NCBI RefSeq assembly: GCF_017254915.1
Contig: NZ_JAFKCT010000002.1
Coordinates: 124,001-188,000, forward strand
DNA: 64,000 nucleotides
Source: Algoriphagus oliviformis
Lineage (GTDB): Bacteria; Bacteroidota; Bacteroidia; Cytophagales; Cyclobacteriaceae
Reading direction: 5' to 3'
The translations under genes were made by a program, and so were the position numbers. Every line of letters starts with the position of its first letter. The stretch's first letter is position 1. The notes under the pieces are model-generated. The model saw only the letters and a list, made by a program, of their open reading frames with translations. It was not told where the DNA came from and made no database searches. Shown in pieces: positions 8,794 through 16,118 of this stretch.

Positions 8794-9438
8794 ATGATTG
8801 CTGTATTAAAAGGGGATATCGTCGCGTCCAGAAAGCTGGAAAACCAAGAGTATTGGCTTCAGCCACTGAAGGAGCTACTTGGAAGCTGGGGGAGTACCCC
8901 CGAGAATTGGGAGCTGGTCTGGGGTGATTTTTTCCAAGTAGAAATAGCCAATCCGGAGGAAGCACTGCACAAGGCCTTTGAGATCAAGGCGCTCATCAAG
9001 AAGACCAAATCCCCCGACAGCCCAAAGCTGGTGGGTGCGATAGATGTACGGATGGCCATCGGGATCGGTGAGAAAACCTACTCCGGACAGCGAATCTCCG
9101 AAAGCAACGGCTCGGCCTTTATCCATTCGGGCGAAAAATTTGACTCGCTCAAGAAGGAAAACACCTTCCTGGCGGTCAAAAGCAAATGGGAGACCTTTGA
9201 CGAGGAAATCAACCTGTACCTGAAGCTGGCCGAGACCTTCCTGGAGCGCTGGACGGTATCTTCGGCCGAGCTGGCGGAGATCGTCCTGCAAAACCCCGAC
9301 ATCACCCAAGAGGAGATAGGCAGGCGCATGGGCATCAAGCAAAGCGCCGTCAGCGGAAGATGGGGCAGGGCCAATTTGGATGAACTTTTGAAAATCGAGC
9401 AGGTCTTCCGCCGCAAAATCAAGGAACTGCTGCCATGA
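8794..9438 (+). CDS. SatD family protein: nucleotide-cyclase-like domain with C-terminal HTH
   Basis: 214 residues. The N-terminal two thirds match the SatD family and read like a small class III nucleotidyl-cyclase/GGDEF-type fold: K-G-D-I-V-A-S-R at 6-13 (Asp8), V-W-G-D-F-F at 42-47 (Asp45), D-V-R-M-A-I-G-I-G-E at 84-93 and S-N-G-S-A-F at 104-109, in the order of the two metal aspartates, the R-I-G-I-x-x-G strand and the A-A-R helix of cyclases. The C-terminus has a clear helix-turn-helix at about 170-193 (T-Q-E-E-I-G-R-R-M-G-I-K-Q-S-A-V-S). SatD is named from the Streptococcus mutans sat operon; its activity is unknown. The fold comparison is mine and unproven. It overlaps the next gene by ATGA and sits behind the operator array. 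Confidence 0.8.
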   Translation: MIAVLKGDIVASRKLENQEYWLQPLKELLGSWGSTPENWELVWGDFFQVEIANPEEALHKAFEIKALIKKTKSPDSPKLVGAIDVRMAIGIGEKTYSGQRISESNGSAFIHSGEKFDSLKKENTFLAVKSKWETFDEEINLYLKLAETFLERWTVSSAELAEIVLQNPDITQEEIGRRMGIKQSAVSGRWGRANLDELLKIEQVFRRKIKELLP

Positions 9439-10145
9439 TGGTGTTGCTGAAGCTGGTTTGTGCGCACTTTATCGGAGACTTTGTCTTACAGCCGAAGTCC
9501 TGGGTTTGGGAAAAAGAGCGAAACAAGGCCCAATCCCGCAAGCTCTACCTGCATGTCCTCATTCATGGCTTGCTGGTAGGCTTGTTTCTCTGGGATCGAA
9601 GCGGCTGGGCTTGGGCGCTGGCGGTGATGCTTTTTCACCTCACCATCGACTTGGTCAAGCTCTATGCGCAAAAGCCGGACAGCAAGGCGAGATGGTTTTT
9701 GATCGATCAGGCGATGCACCTGCTGAGCCTGATTGGGATCTGGATGGTGGGTTCTGGTGTGGATGTGTCGGAGATTTACTCTCGTACTGAGCCAAGTGTG
9801 CTATGGCTTTTTGGAACGGCGATACTGTTTTTGACGGCGGTCAGCGGCATCGTCGTACAAGTCCTGCTTTCGACTTGGTCGAGGGTTTTGGAAAAGGAAT
9901 TTGACGATTCCCTGAGCAATGCGGGCAAGTATATCGGGATTTTGGAGCGCTTGTTTGTCTTTACCTTCGTCGTCACCGGCAACTGGGCCGCAATCGGGTT
10001 TCTGCTCGCCGCGAAGTCCGTGTTTCGGTTTGGAGACCTGAAGGAATCCAAAGACCGCAAGCTGACCGAATACATTCTGATTGGGACTTTGCTCAGCTTT
10101 GGGATAGCGATTGCTACGGGAATGTTGGTTGCAAGCCTTAGCTAA
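9435..10145 (+). CDS. DUF3307 family membrane protein
   Basis: 236 residues with about six hydrophobic segments. The N-terminus (L-V-C-A-H-F-I-G-D-F-V-L-Q-P) with the A-H-x-x-x-D-F-x-x-Q pattern, then H-V-L-I-H-G and F-H-L-T-I-D, is the histidine/aspartate-rich signature of DUF3307 membrane proteins. The conserved H and D residues near the membrane face could bind metal or be catalytic; no function is established that I know of. The start overlaps the stop of the satD-like gene (ATGA), so translation is probably coupled. A broken KOW gene starts 1 bp after its stop. Confidence 0.8.
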   Translation: MMVLLKLVCAHFIGDFVLQPKSWVWEKERNKAQSRKLYLHVLIHGLLVGLFLWDRSGWAWALAVMLFHLTIDLVKLYAQKPDSKARWFLIDQAMHLLSLIGIWMVGSGVDVSEIYSRTEPSVLWLFGTAILFLTAVSGIVVQVLLSTWSRVLEKEFDDSLSNAGKYIGILERLFVFTFVVTGNWAAIGFLLAAKSVFRFGDLKESKDRKLTEYILIGTLLSFGIAIATGMLVASLS

Positions 10146-10146
10146 G

Positions 10147-10340
10147 ATGGATGTAAACGGAGAAAAGCTAATGGACGGAGCTTTTGCAAAGTCGTCGCAG
10201 GTACGCACAAAGGGAAATCCGGCGTAGTCCGCGATATCAACACCAGCAAAACCGGCCATATCACGATCACTGTGGTGCAGGCGGATGGAGTTAGGTTTAA
10301 GACGCTTGGGAGGAATGTGGAAGTTCTGAGGGAAAGTTAA
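10147..10340 (+). pseudogene. Frameshifted small KOW-motif protein
   Basis: Beginning at the ATG at 10147, one nucleotide after the DUF3307 stop, the frame reads M-D-V-N-G-E-K-L-M-D-G-A-F-A and then meets a stop. From about 10188 the next frame reads K-V-V-A-G-T-H-K-G-K-S-G-V-V-R-D-I to a stop at 10338-10340. Adding one A to the AAA at 10188-10190 joins them into a single 64-residue protein with a textbook KOW motif (V-x-G-x-H-K-G-K-x-G-x-V), an RNA- or protein-binding loop found in NusG and ribosomal proteins. Third gene of the SatD operon. It may be a real mutation or a sequencing error; I see no strong slippery site. Confidence 0.65.
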
Positions 10341-10452
10341 TGATAGGCGTATGGCCGGATTTACCACTAGGAGTCAAAATCCGTCGAATTCGACGGGTTT
10401 AGCTTTGGTACTAAAACGGAAAAACCATAGACGACATAAGTTCTTAAAATGA

Positions 10453-10478
10453 AAAAGGCAGCTTTTCGGCTGCCTTTT
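10453..10478. terminator. Bidirectional terminator between the SatD operon and the lipoprotein gene
   Basis: Perfect 10-bp stem AAAAGGCAGC / GCTGCCTTTT with a 6-nt loop. It lies between the convergent KOW pseudogene and the minus-strand gene ending at 10500, with T runs on both strands. Its stem core resembles the terminator at 8605-8630. Confidence 0.8.
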
Positions 10479-10499
10479 GTAATTCAATAAGTTTTCTGA

Positions 10500-11099
10500 T
10501 CAATTCTCGATCACGACCGGAAAGGTGATGTCCAGGTCTGTTTCTCCGCCTGCTTGCTCGTAGGTCGGGAAGTTGGGGTTGGTGGCACCGGGATAGCTTT
10601 TGTCCAGGGCATGTCTCAGGACGATTTGCATCTGGGTGTTGTTGGTGCCGGGAGAGGAAGATACGCCCAGCTCGGTCTGTAGACCGATGAGCTCCCCGCT
10701 AGGATCGTCATAGGCGATAGTGAGGATATTGCCGGCAAAAGCACCTCCGACGAAGAAGAACTGGTGCTCGTCGGCTTCTTCCAGAATCTCTTCGGTGATG
10801 TCCTCGCCCGCGATGCTGTTGGTTACGGTGATGTTCATGCGGTAGGTCTTTCCTTTTTTCACGGTGACCGTCTCGATGGTCGGAGTGGCGCCGATCTCGA
10901 TGCCTTCCGGATCGCTGGCCTTTGCAGAGAAAGGTGTACCTACTGCGTTGCCGCTCGCGTCAAGCTCCTGAAACGTCAAGGTCACGTCAGTGATCACTTC
11001 GGCGTCGTTTTCCGGAACCGGATCATCGCTTTCGCAGGAGGCAAATCCCATCGCCAGGATGGAAAAAAGGTAGATCGGGAGCTTTTGGAGATTTTTCAT
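10500..11099 (-). CDS. Lipoprotein partner of TonB receptor (type 1 periplasmic-binding-fold-named family)
   Basis: 199 residues. Lipoprotein signal with lipobox G-F-A-S-C near residue 21, followed by an acidic linker. The body contains D-I-T-E-E-I-L-E-E-A-D-E-H-Q-F-F-F, a stretch I recognise from Bacteroidota lipoproteins that databases label type 1 periplasmic binding fold superfamily and that are usually encoded next to a TonB-dependent receptor. It follows the receptor gene by 10 bp on the same strand. Likely role: outer-membrane or periplasmic partner in uptake of an unknown ligand. The family label is from memory; the operon link is directly visible. Confidence 0.7.
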   Translation of the reverse strand: MKNLQKLPIYLFSILAMGFASCESDDPVPENDAEVITDVTLTFQELDASGNAVGTPFSAKASDPEGIEIGATPTIETVTVKKGKTYRMNITVTNSIAGEDITEEILEEADEHQFFFVGGAFAGNILTIAYDDPSGELIGLQTELGVSSSPGTNNTQMQIVLRHALDKSYPGATNPNFPTYEQAGGETDLDITFPVVIEN

Positions 11100-11109
11100 A
11101 AGTGGTTAG

Positions 11110-13422
11110 TTAAAATTGGTAATTGAGTTTTAGCAAGATATTTCTGCCCATGTCCGCGGTAAAATAGCGGAATCGATTCATGTATTCTTTGTATTCGGTA
11201 TCGAAGAGATTGTTGACCTGAAGTCCGATATTGAATTGGTTTTTAGCCAATTGTATTTTTTTCTGGTAGCCAATGTTGAAAAGCGCATAGCCTGGAGGGG
11301 CAGGAGCCAGGTCAAAGTCCGGTTCGCGCGTTTGCTGGGCCACCAGGACATTGCTGATGGTGATCTTGTCGGAGTTGATATTCTCTTTTTTCCCAAGGGC
11401 ATAGGAAAAGCCCCAGTCCATGCGGTCGGAGGGAATGAAAGGGAAGTAGTTGTCCGCGTCTGTATTCTTGGCCCGGATGATCGATCCTTTCAGATAGGCG
11501 CTTGCCCGGTCGGTGAAGTTGTAGCTGCCCGAGAGGTCAAAGCCATAGAAGAAGGCATCCGCCTGAAGGTACTCGTAGACGTTGAACGTCCCGCGCAGGG
11601 AGACGTAGGTTTCGCCGGTAGGATTCAGATAGATGTAGTTGTTGATCTGGTTGACGTAGGCGGTCAGTTCGACCAGTGCTTTGTCACTTTCGTATTCCAG
11701 GCCGTTGACCCACTTGATGGACTTCTCGGAGACCATAGTCGGATCGCCGATTTCCACTGCCGCAGCACCGTGGTGCAGCCCTTGGCTGAAAAGCTCGTTC
11801 ACGTTGGGCGGTCTCCAGGCCGTGCCTAGATTGCTGGTGAAGGCAAAATAGGGGCTCAACTGGTACAGCCCGCCGACAAAAGCCGAGAAGTTTTGGTACT
11901 CCAGATTGGACTGCTGCAGCTCTTCCTCCACATAGCGCGCGGCTTCCACTGTTCGATAGTCATAGCGCAGTCCCGCCTCCAGCTCCAAGGGACCTTTGAG
12001 GTATTTTTCCATCGCATAGATCCCGCCGTTGAAGAGGTCATAGTTCGGGATCAGCGGGGTGACTCCGGTGCCGGGCACATTGGAATTGGCCTGCTGGATC
12101 ACGTTCAGCCCAAAGGAGCCGCTCCAGTTTGGCTTCAGGTTGTGGTCGAGGAAGAGGTCAACTGTGTTGGTGAAAAGCTCCAAATCCAAGCTGGGTTTGG
12201 CATTGAGGTCGCCGCGTCTCTTGTCATATTCCTGTCGGTTGTTGAGCTGGAATCCATATTGGAAGTTGAGCTTCCAGTTGGGATTGAGGTGATAGTGGGA
12301 CTTGAGCTTGGCCAGGTGGTGCGTGACCTGCTGCTTGGGATTTTTTATTTCGTAGGAAAAGTCCGCGTCCGTAAACGGCCTTCCATTTTCGATGATGTCT
12401 TCCAGATCGGAAAGGTTGCCGGTATGGGCATCCGTGAGAATACCGATTTCGGTATTGAAATAGCTGTAGTAGGCTTCCACGCCGAGTTTTTCCGAGCTGT
12501 AGCCCGCCGATCCCGAAAAGTTGTATTCAGCCATCCCGGTATTGTCTTGGTAATAGTCGGGAGACTTGACGTTTCCGGCTCTTTTGGCGGAGCCCTGCAC
12601 CCGATAGCCGAGGCCTTTGATCTTGCCGGAGCCGCCGAGATAGGAGGCGGAAAGATTGCCCATGCCTCCGTTGGTGGCACCGAGCAGGTGGATGTCGGTT
12701 TGGCTGGTCTTGGTGGTCGGCAGGGCAGGGGGATTGACCAGGATCACGCCGCCCATGGCCTCTGGCCCAAAGCGAACGGTTTCCGCGCCTTTGATCACCG
12801 TGATTTCGTCGGCGAGAAAAGGATCGATCTCCGGTGCATGCTCGGCGCCCCACTGCTGGCCTTCCAGTCGGATGCCGTTGTTGAGGATCATGATTCGATT
12901 GCTGTGCATGCCGTGGATCACGGGCTTGGAGATGGTATTTCCGGTGGAAAAGGTCGTCACCCCGGCTACGCGCTTGAGGCTTTCGCCTAGGCTTTCGCCC
13001 CGCGCTTGAAGCATCTGGTCTCCGTACAGCGACGTGACCGCTGTGGTCGTCTGCACCGCATCCCGGTGTCCATGCACTTCCACCGAGCCCAGGTCTAGGG
13101 ACTCTTCCTCCAGTCGGAAGGTCTGCGCCGTGGAGTTGCCGGATAGGTTGACGGTTTGCCGGATTTCCTTGTGTCCGAGAAACTTCACGCTGACGGTGTA
13201 GGTGCCCGGGCAGAGATCCCGGACGACGAAATTGCCGTTTTGGTCGGAGACCGCCCCGGTGCGGGTTTCCAAAATCCAGACATACGCCGCCTCAATGGCC
13301 TCATCGTTTTCCAGATGCAGGATTTTGCCCCGCAGCACCAGGTCACAGGTCTGGGACATCCCGAGCTGCGAGAGGAGAAATAAGATGAGAAAGAGGGCCG
13401 GAGTACTGTACTTCGATTTCAC
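11110..13422 (-). CDS. TonB-dependent receptor with carboxypeptidase-like N-terminal domain
   Basis: 770 residues. Signal peptide 1-23, then a carboxypeptidase-regulatory-like beta domain (about 26-110), a TonB plug (about 115-230, with I-H-G-M-H-S-N-R-I-M-I-L-N-N-G and E-I-T-V-I-K-G-A-E-T-V-R-F-G) and a beta barrel ending in an aromatic residue (L-K-L-N-Y-Q-F). The plug carries E-G-Q-Q-W-G-A-E-H-A-P-E-I-D, a histidine/acid patch seen in a group of Bacteroidota receptors close to metal receptors of the ZnuD type; metal uptake is possible but unproven. Forms an operon with the lipoprotein gene downstream. Confidence 0.9.
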   Translation of the reverse strand: MKSKYSTPALFLILFLLSQLGMSQTCDLVLRGKILHLENDEAIEAAYVWILETRTGAVSDQNGNFVVRDLCPGTYTVSVKFLGHKEIRQTVNLSGNSTAQTFRLEEESLDLGSVEVHGHRDAVQTTTAVTSLYGDQMLQARGESLGESLKRVAGVTTFSTGNTISKPVIHGMHSNRIMILNNGIRLEGQQWGAEHAPEIDPFLADEITVIKGAETVRFGPEAMGGVILVNPPALPTTKTSQTDIHLLGATNGGMGNLSASYLGGSGKIKGLGYRVQGSAKRAGNVKSPDYYQDNTGMAEYNFSGSAGYSSEKLGVEAYYSYFNTEIGILTDAHTGNLSDLEDIIENGRPFTDADFSYEIKNPKQQVTHHLAKLKSHYHLNPNWKLNFQYGFQLNNRQEYDKRRGDLNAKPSLDLELFTNTVDLFLDHNLKPNWSGSFGLNVIQQANSNVPGTGVTPLIPNYDLFNGGIYAMEKYLKGPLELEAGLRYDYRTVEAARYVEEELQQSNLEYQNFSAFVGGLYQLSPYFAFTSNLGTAWRPPNVNELFSQGLHHGAAAVEIGDPTMVSEKSIKWVNGLEYESDKALVELTAYVNQINNYIYLNPTGETYVSLRGTFNVYEYLQADAFFYGFDLSGSYNFTDRASAYLKGSIIRAKNTDADNYFPFIPSDRMDWGFSYALGKKENINSDKITISNVLVAQQTREPDFDLAPAPPGYALFNIGYQKKIQLAKNQFNIGLQVNNLFDTEYKEYMNRFRYFTADMGRNILLKLNYQF

Positions 13423-13530
13423 GCCCCAAAAATAGAATCAGTTCGAGGATAAACCCAAGCTTTTTGAAACAAAGTTGCAGAAAGTGATAAATGGCAAAAA
13501 AGAGCCAAAAGGCAAGGTCAACACCGGGAC

Positions 13531-13572
13531 AAAAAAAAGCCTGCGCCTTCCTACGGGCACAGGCAAAAAAAA
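13531..13572 (-). terminator. Terminator downstream of the AraC-type regulator
   Basis: Hairpin with GCCTG (539-543 of the 13 kb block) pairing CAGGC (560-564), extended by GCC/GGC across one mismatch, flanked by eight A on one side and eight A on the other of the plus strand, i.e. T runs on the minus strand. It follows the minus-strand gene ending at 13600. Confidence 0.65.
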
Positions 13573-13599
13573 TCAACACAACCCAATCTATGTTGTCTT

Positions 13600-13956
13600 T
13601 TACTCCTCTCGGAGCTTTGTATTTCTATATTCGGTTGGCAGCACGCCGGTTTCCTTTTGAAAAACACTTGCGAAAGTGGGCTGGGAGTCAAAGCCAGACT
13701 TGCTGGCAAGCTTTCCAAGGGAGACATTTTCCAATACGCCCTGCTCAATCTGCTTTTTGGCGAAATCCACTCTGTACATGTCCAGCAGCTCGCCAAAGGA
13801 ATGGCCATACAGCTGTCGAATCAGCTCCTCCGCCTTGGAGTACTCTATATCCAGTTTATTGGCCAGCTGATCCAGGGAAAAATCCCGGCTCAGGTAGAGG
13901 CTGTCTTTTCCGAAGGCTTCATTGAGTCCCTCGACTAGTTTCGCTTGATCTTTCAT
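13600..13956 (-). CDS. Short AraC-type helix-turn-helix protein
   Basis: 118 residues from the ATG at 13956. Nearly the whole protein is an AraC/XylS DNA-binding domain with two helix-turn-helix units (F-S-L-D-Q-L-A-N-K-L-D-I... and V-S-L-G-K-L-A-S-K-S-G-F-D-S-Q-P-T-F), ending soon after the conserved P-T-E-Y-R. The usual N-terminal sensor domain is absent. A GTG at 13992 gives a longer reading, but the ATG overlaps the stop of a small upstream membrane ORF as ATGA, which favours 13956. It could be a genuine stand-alone regulator or the C-terminal remnant of a larger membrane-HTH protein. It is transcribed towards the receptor operon. Confidence 0.75.
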   Translation of the reverse strand: MKDQAKLVEGLNEAFGKDSLYLSRDFSLDQLANKLDIEYSKAEELIRQLYGHSFGELLDMYRVDFAKKQIEQGVLENVSLGKLASKSGFDSQPTFASVFQKETGVLPTEYRNTKLREE

Positions 13957-14126
13957 CGCTCTTGAGTTTGGTTCGCGGGAGTGGTTGGACACTCCACCGC
14001 TCGGGTAGCCAAGCGCGGATGTTGGAGTCGGCCCCTGAGGTTTGCCAGGATGGTGATGCCCAGGTCGAGTAGTGATACCATACCCAGGACGATAGTGAGG
14101 CTCAAAAGCAGGCTTGACATTTCCAT
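13953..14126 (-). CDS. Small membrane protein coupled to the AraC-type gene
   Basis: 57 codons from the ATG at 14126. The first about 30 residues are almost entirely hydrophobic (M-E-M-S-S-L-L-L-S-L-T-I-V-L-G-M-V), then the chain becomes basic and polar. Its TGA overlaps the ATG of the HTH gene as ATGA, an arrangement typical of translational coupling. I do not recognise a family. It may be a sensor fragment, a membrane tether or a leader; a chance ORF cannot be excluded. Confidence 0.4.
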   Translation of the reverse strand: MEMSSLLLSLTIVLGMVSLLDLGITILANLRGRLQHPRLATRAVECPTTPANQTQER

Positions 14127-14385
14127 TTTTTCAGTGGTTTAGAATACTGTTTGGCAATAACTCCCTCCAATCCGATGCGAAAATTCTTTTTCGAATTCCC
14201 TTAGCAACACGGCAAAACTAGTGGTACTGTTACCGAATAGTCCTAGACCTGTCTTGGTTTGTAAATAAACTGCGGAGGTGTAAACCAAAGAAAATCAGTC
14301 GATTTGGTTTTTGTTGACGGGAATTTCTTCCTCGGAGAGCGTATTGAAAACTGCGGCGATGCCCGGACTGTTTAGCCCTGTAAAT
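14127..14385. other. Intergenic stretch without a gene
   Basis: About 260 bp between the small membrane ORF and the terminator of the next minus-strand gene. I see no convincing coding sequence, RNA or repeat. It presumably holds the promoter of the small ORF/HTH pair. Confidence 0.5.
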
Positions 14386-14388
14386 GAA

Positions 14389-14412
14389 AAAATCCGGCTT
14401 TTGGCCGGATTT
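14389..14412 (-). terminator. Terminator of the 144-residue membrane protein gene
   Basis: Stem AAATCCGGC / GCCGGATTT with a 5-nt loop, then a T run on the minus strand, 22 bp after the stop at 14434. Confidence 0.8.
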
Positions 14413-14433
14413 GAAGTGTTGTTTTTGCAAGGC

Positions 14434-14868
14434 TCAATTGAGCCAGTTGGCCCAAGGAATGCGGCTCAGGATGAGTACCAGGCCGACAGCGTACATCATG
14501 TAGATGCTTCGGAACTTTGCCCTGGAGCTGCCGAGTTTTTTGGCGCGGCTGTAGCCGATGGTGATCAGGACGATCGCCACGATGTTGATCAGGGGATGCT
14601 CCACGGCAGTCAGTCGCGCAGCCGGATCAGACATGGCTCCGCCGCCTTGCAGGAGGGAGAATCCCAGGGGGCTGACGAAATAAAGGATCAAGCCTACCAG
14701 CAGCTGGATGTGGGAAAGGATAAAGGCGATCAGGGCGATTTTTCTGTCCTTCTCGGTGAATTCCCTGCCGGAAAGTGCTCCGATCAGCGCATAGATGATC
14801 ACGACGATCAAGGCGAGCAGCGCCAGATAGGCGACTCCCGAGTGGAGATGTTGGATTCCTGTGTACAT
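14434..14868 (-). CDS. Conserved four-helix membrane protein (cytochrome b-like annotation)
   Basis: 144 residues with four hydrophobic segments. Histidines lie at or near helix ends: H-L-H-S-G near the N-terminus, S-H-I-Q-L-L-V-G in the second segment and E-H-P-L-I-N in the third, a pattern compatible with haem or quinone contact. Related Bacteroidota proteins are often labelled cytochrome B, sometimes wrongly as ribosomal protein L27. Function unknown. It has its own terminator and lies 68 bp from the methyltransferase operon, so it may be its last gene or separate. Confidence 0.7.
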   Translation of the reverse strand: MYTGIQHLHSGVAYLALLALIVVIIYALIGALSGREFTEKDRKIALIAFILSHIQLLVGLILYFVSPLGFSLLQGGGAMSDPAARLTAVEHPLINIVAIVLITIGYSRAKKLGSSRAKFRSIYMMYAVGLVLILSRIPWANWLN

Positions 14869-14936
14869 GAGTTTGAGTTTATGGGGTTGAAAATAGCAGA
14901 ATTGCCGGTGAAAATGCGTCTCGCACGCGCCGAATC

Positions 14937-16118
14937 CTAGTCTACGTAGAGCACGAGGCCCTTGAGGTATTCAGTCTCAGGGTGAAAGATGTTCACCGGA
15001 TGGTCGGCAGGCTGGCTGAGCTGATGGAGGATTTTGACCCTTCGCCCGCTCTCCATGGCTGCCGCGGTGATCGTGTGTGCAAAAAGGCTCTTGTCCACCA
15101 CCTGCGAGCAGGAGAAGGTAAAGAGAATTCCTCCCGGCTTGATCTTGCGAAAAGCCTCGGCGTTTAGGCGCTTGTAGGCCTGCACGGCGTTGTGACGGGC
15201 TTTGATGTTTTTGGCGAAAGCCGGGGGATCTAGCACGATCAGGTCAAAGTCATCGCCGATCTCGCGGATGTACTTTACCACATCGGCCACGATGGATTCG
15301 TGCTTTCCGGCAAAGCCGGGATTCAACGCGACATTTTGCTCGGTGAGCTCGATGGCCTTGGCCGAGATGTCCACGGAGTGAACCTCAGAAGCTCCTTCAT
15401 TCAGTGCCAAGACCGAAAATCCGCCCGAATAGCAAAAGGTGTTCAGCACTTTCTTTCCCTTGGAATAGGCCGAAACCAGCTTTCGGTTTTCCCGCTGGTC
15501 GATGAAAAAGCCGGTCTTTTGGCCTTTTTCCCAATCGATCTTGTAGGTCGCGCCATATTCTTTGACCAGGTCGGTTTCGGCATTGCCCCAAACCCAGTCG
15601 TTGGATTCGATGCCCAGGTTTTTGGGAAGGGTCTCGGCACTCTTGTCGTACACGCCTTTCAGCTTTTCTCCCAACACCGCACGCATCGCCTCGGTGATCT
15701 GCGCCACGTGGCGATGCATTCCGATTTGATGCGCTTGGATCACGGCGGTGCCGTTGTAGTAGTCGATGATCAGTCCCGGCAGCAAGTCGCCTTCCCCATG
15801 GACCAGGCGAAAAACGTTGGTTTCTGGATTGTCGGTGAGTCCCAGGCTTTTTCTCAAAGCATAAGCAGCAGCCATTCTCTCCTCCCAAAAAGCCGCATCG
15901 ATCTCCCGCTCTTCGAAGGAAATGATCCGCACCATGATGGAGCCCTGGGCGAAATGGCCGATGCCGAGAAAATCGTTTTTGGAAGAGTAAACGGAGACCA
16001 GGTCGCCGTTTTCTATGCCAGGCTCGGCCTTGGCGATGGCTCCGGAAAACACCCAGTGGTGGCGACGGAGCAGGGAGACTTCTTTTCCTTTTTGTAATAC
16101 TAGTCTAGGATAGTTCAT
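14937..16118 (-). CDS. Class I SAM-dependent rRNA methyltransferase, RlmI-like
   Basis: 393 residues. N-terminal PUA domain (about 1-75, with H-W-V-F-S-G-A-I) followed by an EEHEE linker and a Rossmann methyltransferase domain with V-L-N-T-F-C-Y-S-G-G-F-S (SAM loop) and the catalytic D-P-P-A-F-A-K. This is the architecture and length of RlmI, which methylates C5 of a 23S rRNA cytosine (m5C1962 in E. coli). The exact target is inferred by family. The ATG at 16118 lies inside the end of the upstream symporter gene (14-bp overlap), so both belong to the ABC-F operon. Confidence 0.88.
   Translation of the reverse strand: MNYPRLVLQKGKEVSLLRRHHWVFSGAIAKAEPGIENGDLVSVYSSKNDFLGIGHFAQGSIMVRIISFEEREIDAAFWEERMAAAYALRKSLGLTDNPETNVFRLVHGEGDLLPGLIIDYYNGTAVIQAHQIGMHRHVAQITEAMRAVLGEKLKGVYDKSAETLPKNLGIESNDWVWGNAETDLVKEYGATYKIDWEKGQKTGFFIDQRENRKLVSAYSKGKKVLNTFCYSGGFSVLALNEGASEVHSVDISAKAIELTEQNVALNPGFAGKHESIVADVVKYIREIGDDFDLIVLDPPAFAKNIKARHNAVQAYKRLNAEAFRKIKPGGILFTFSCSQVVDKSLFAHTITAAAMESGRRVKILHQLSQPADHPVNIFHPETEYLKGLVLYVD

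Noticed and set aside
10381..10396. 16-bp palindrome CCGTCGAATTCGACGG behind the KOW pseudogene
   Set aside because: Perfect but single, with no second copy, gene link or T tract seen. It may be an unimportant inverted repeat.
11893..12990. 365-codon plus-strand ORF opposite the TonB receptor
   Set aside because: Antisense shadow without a family; the receptor is complete.
14230..14430. 66-codon minus-strand ORF near the membrane protein terminator
   Set aside because: It runs through the terminator hairpin and has no family or start context.
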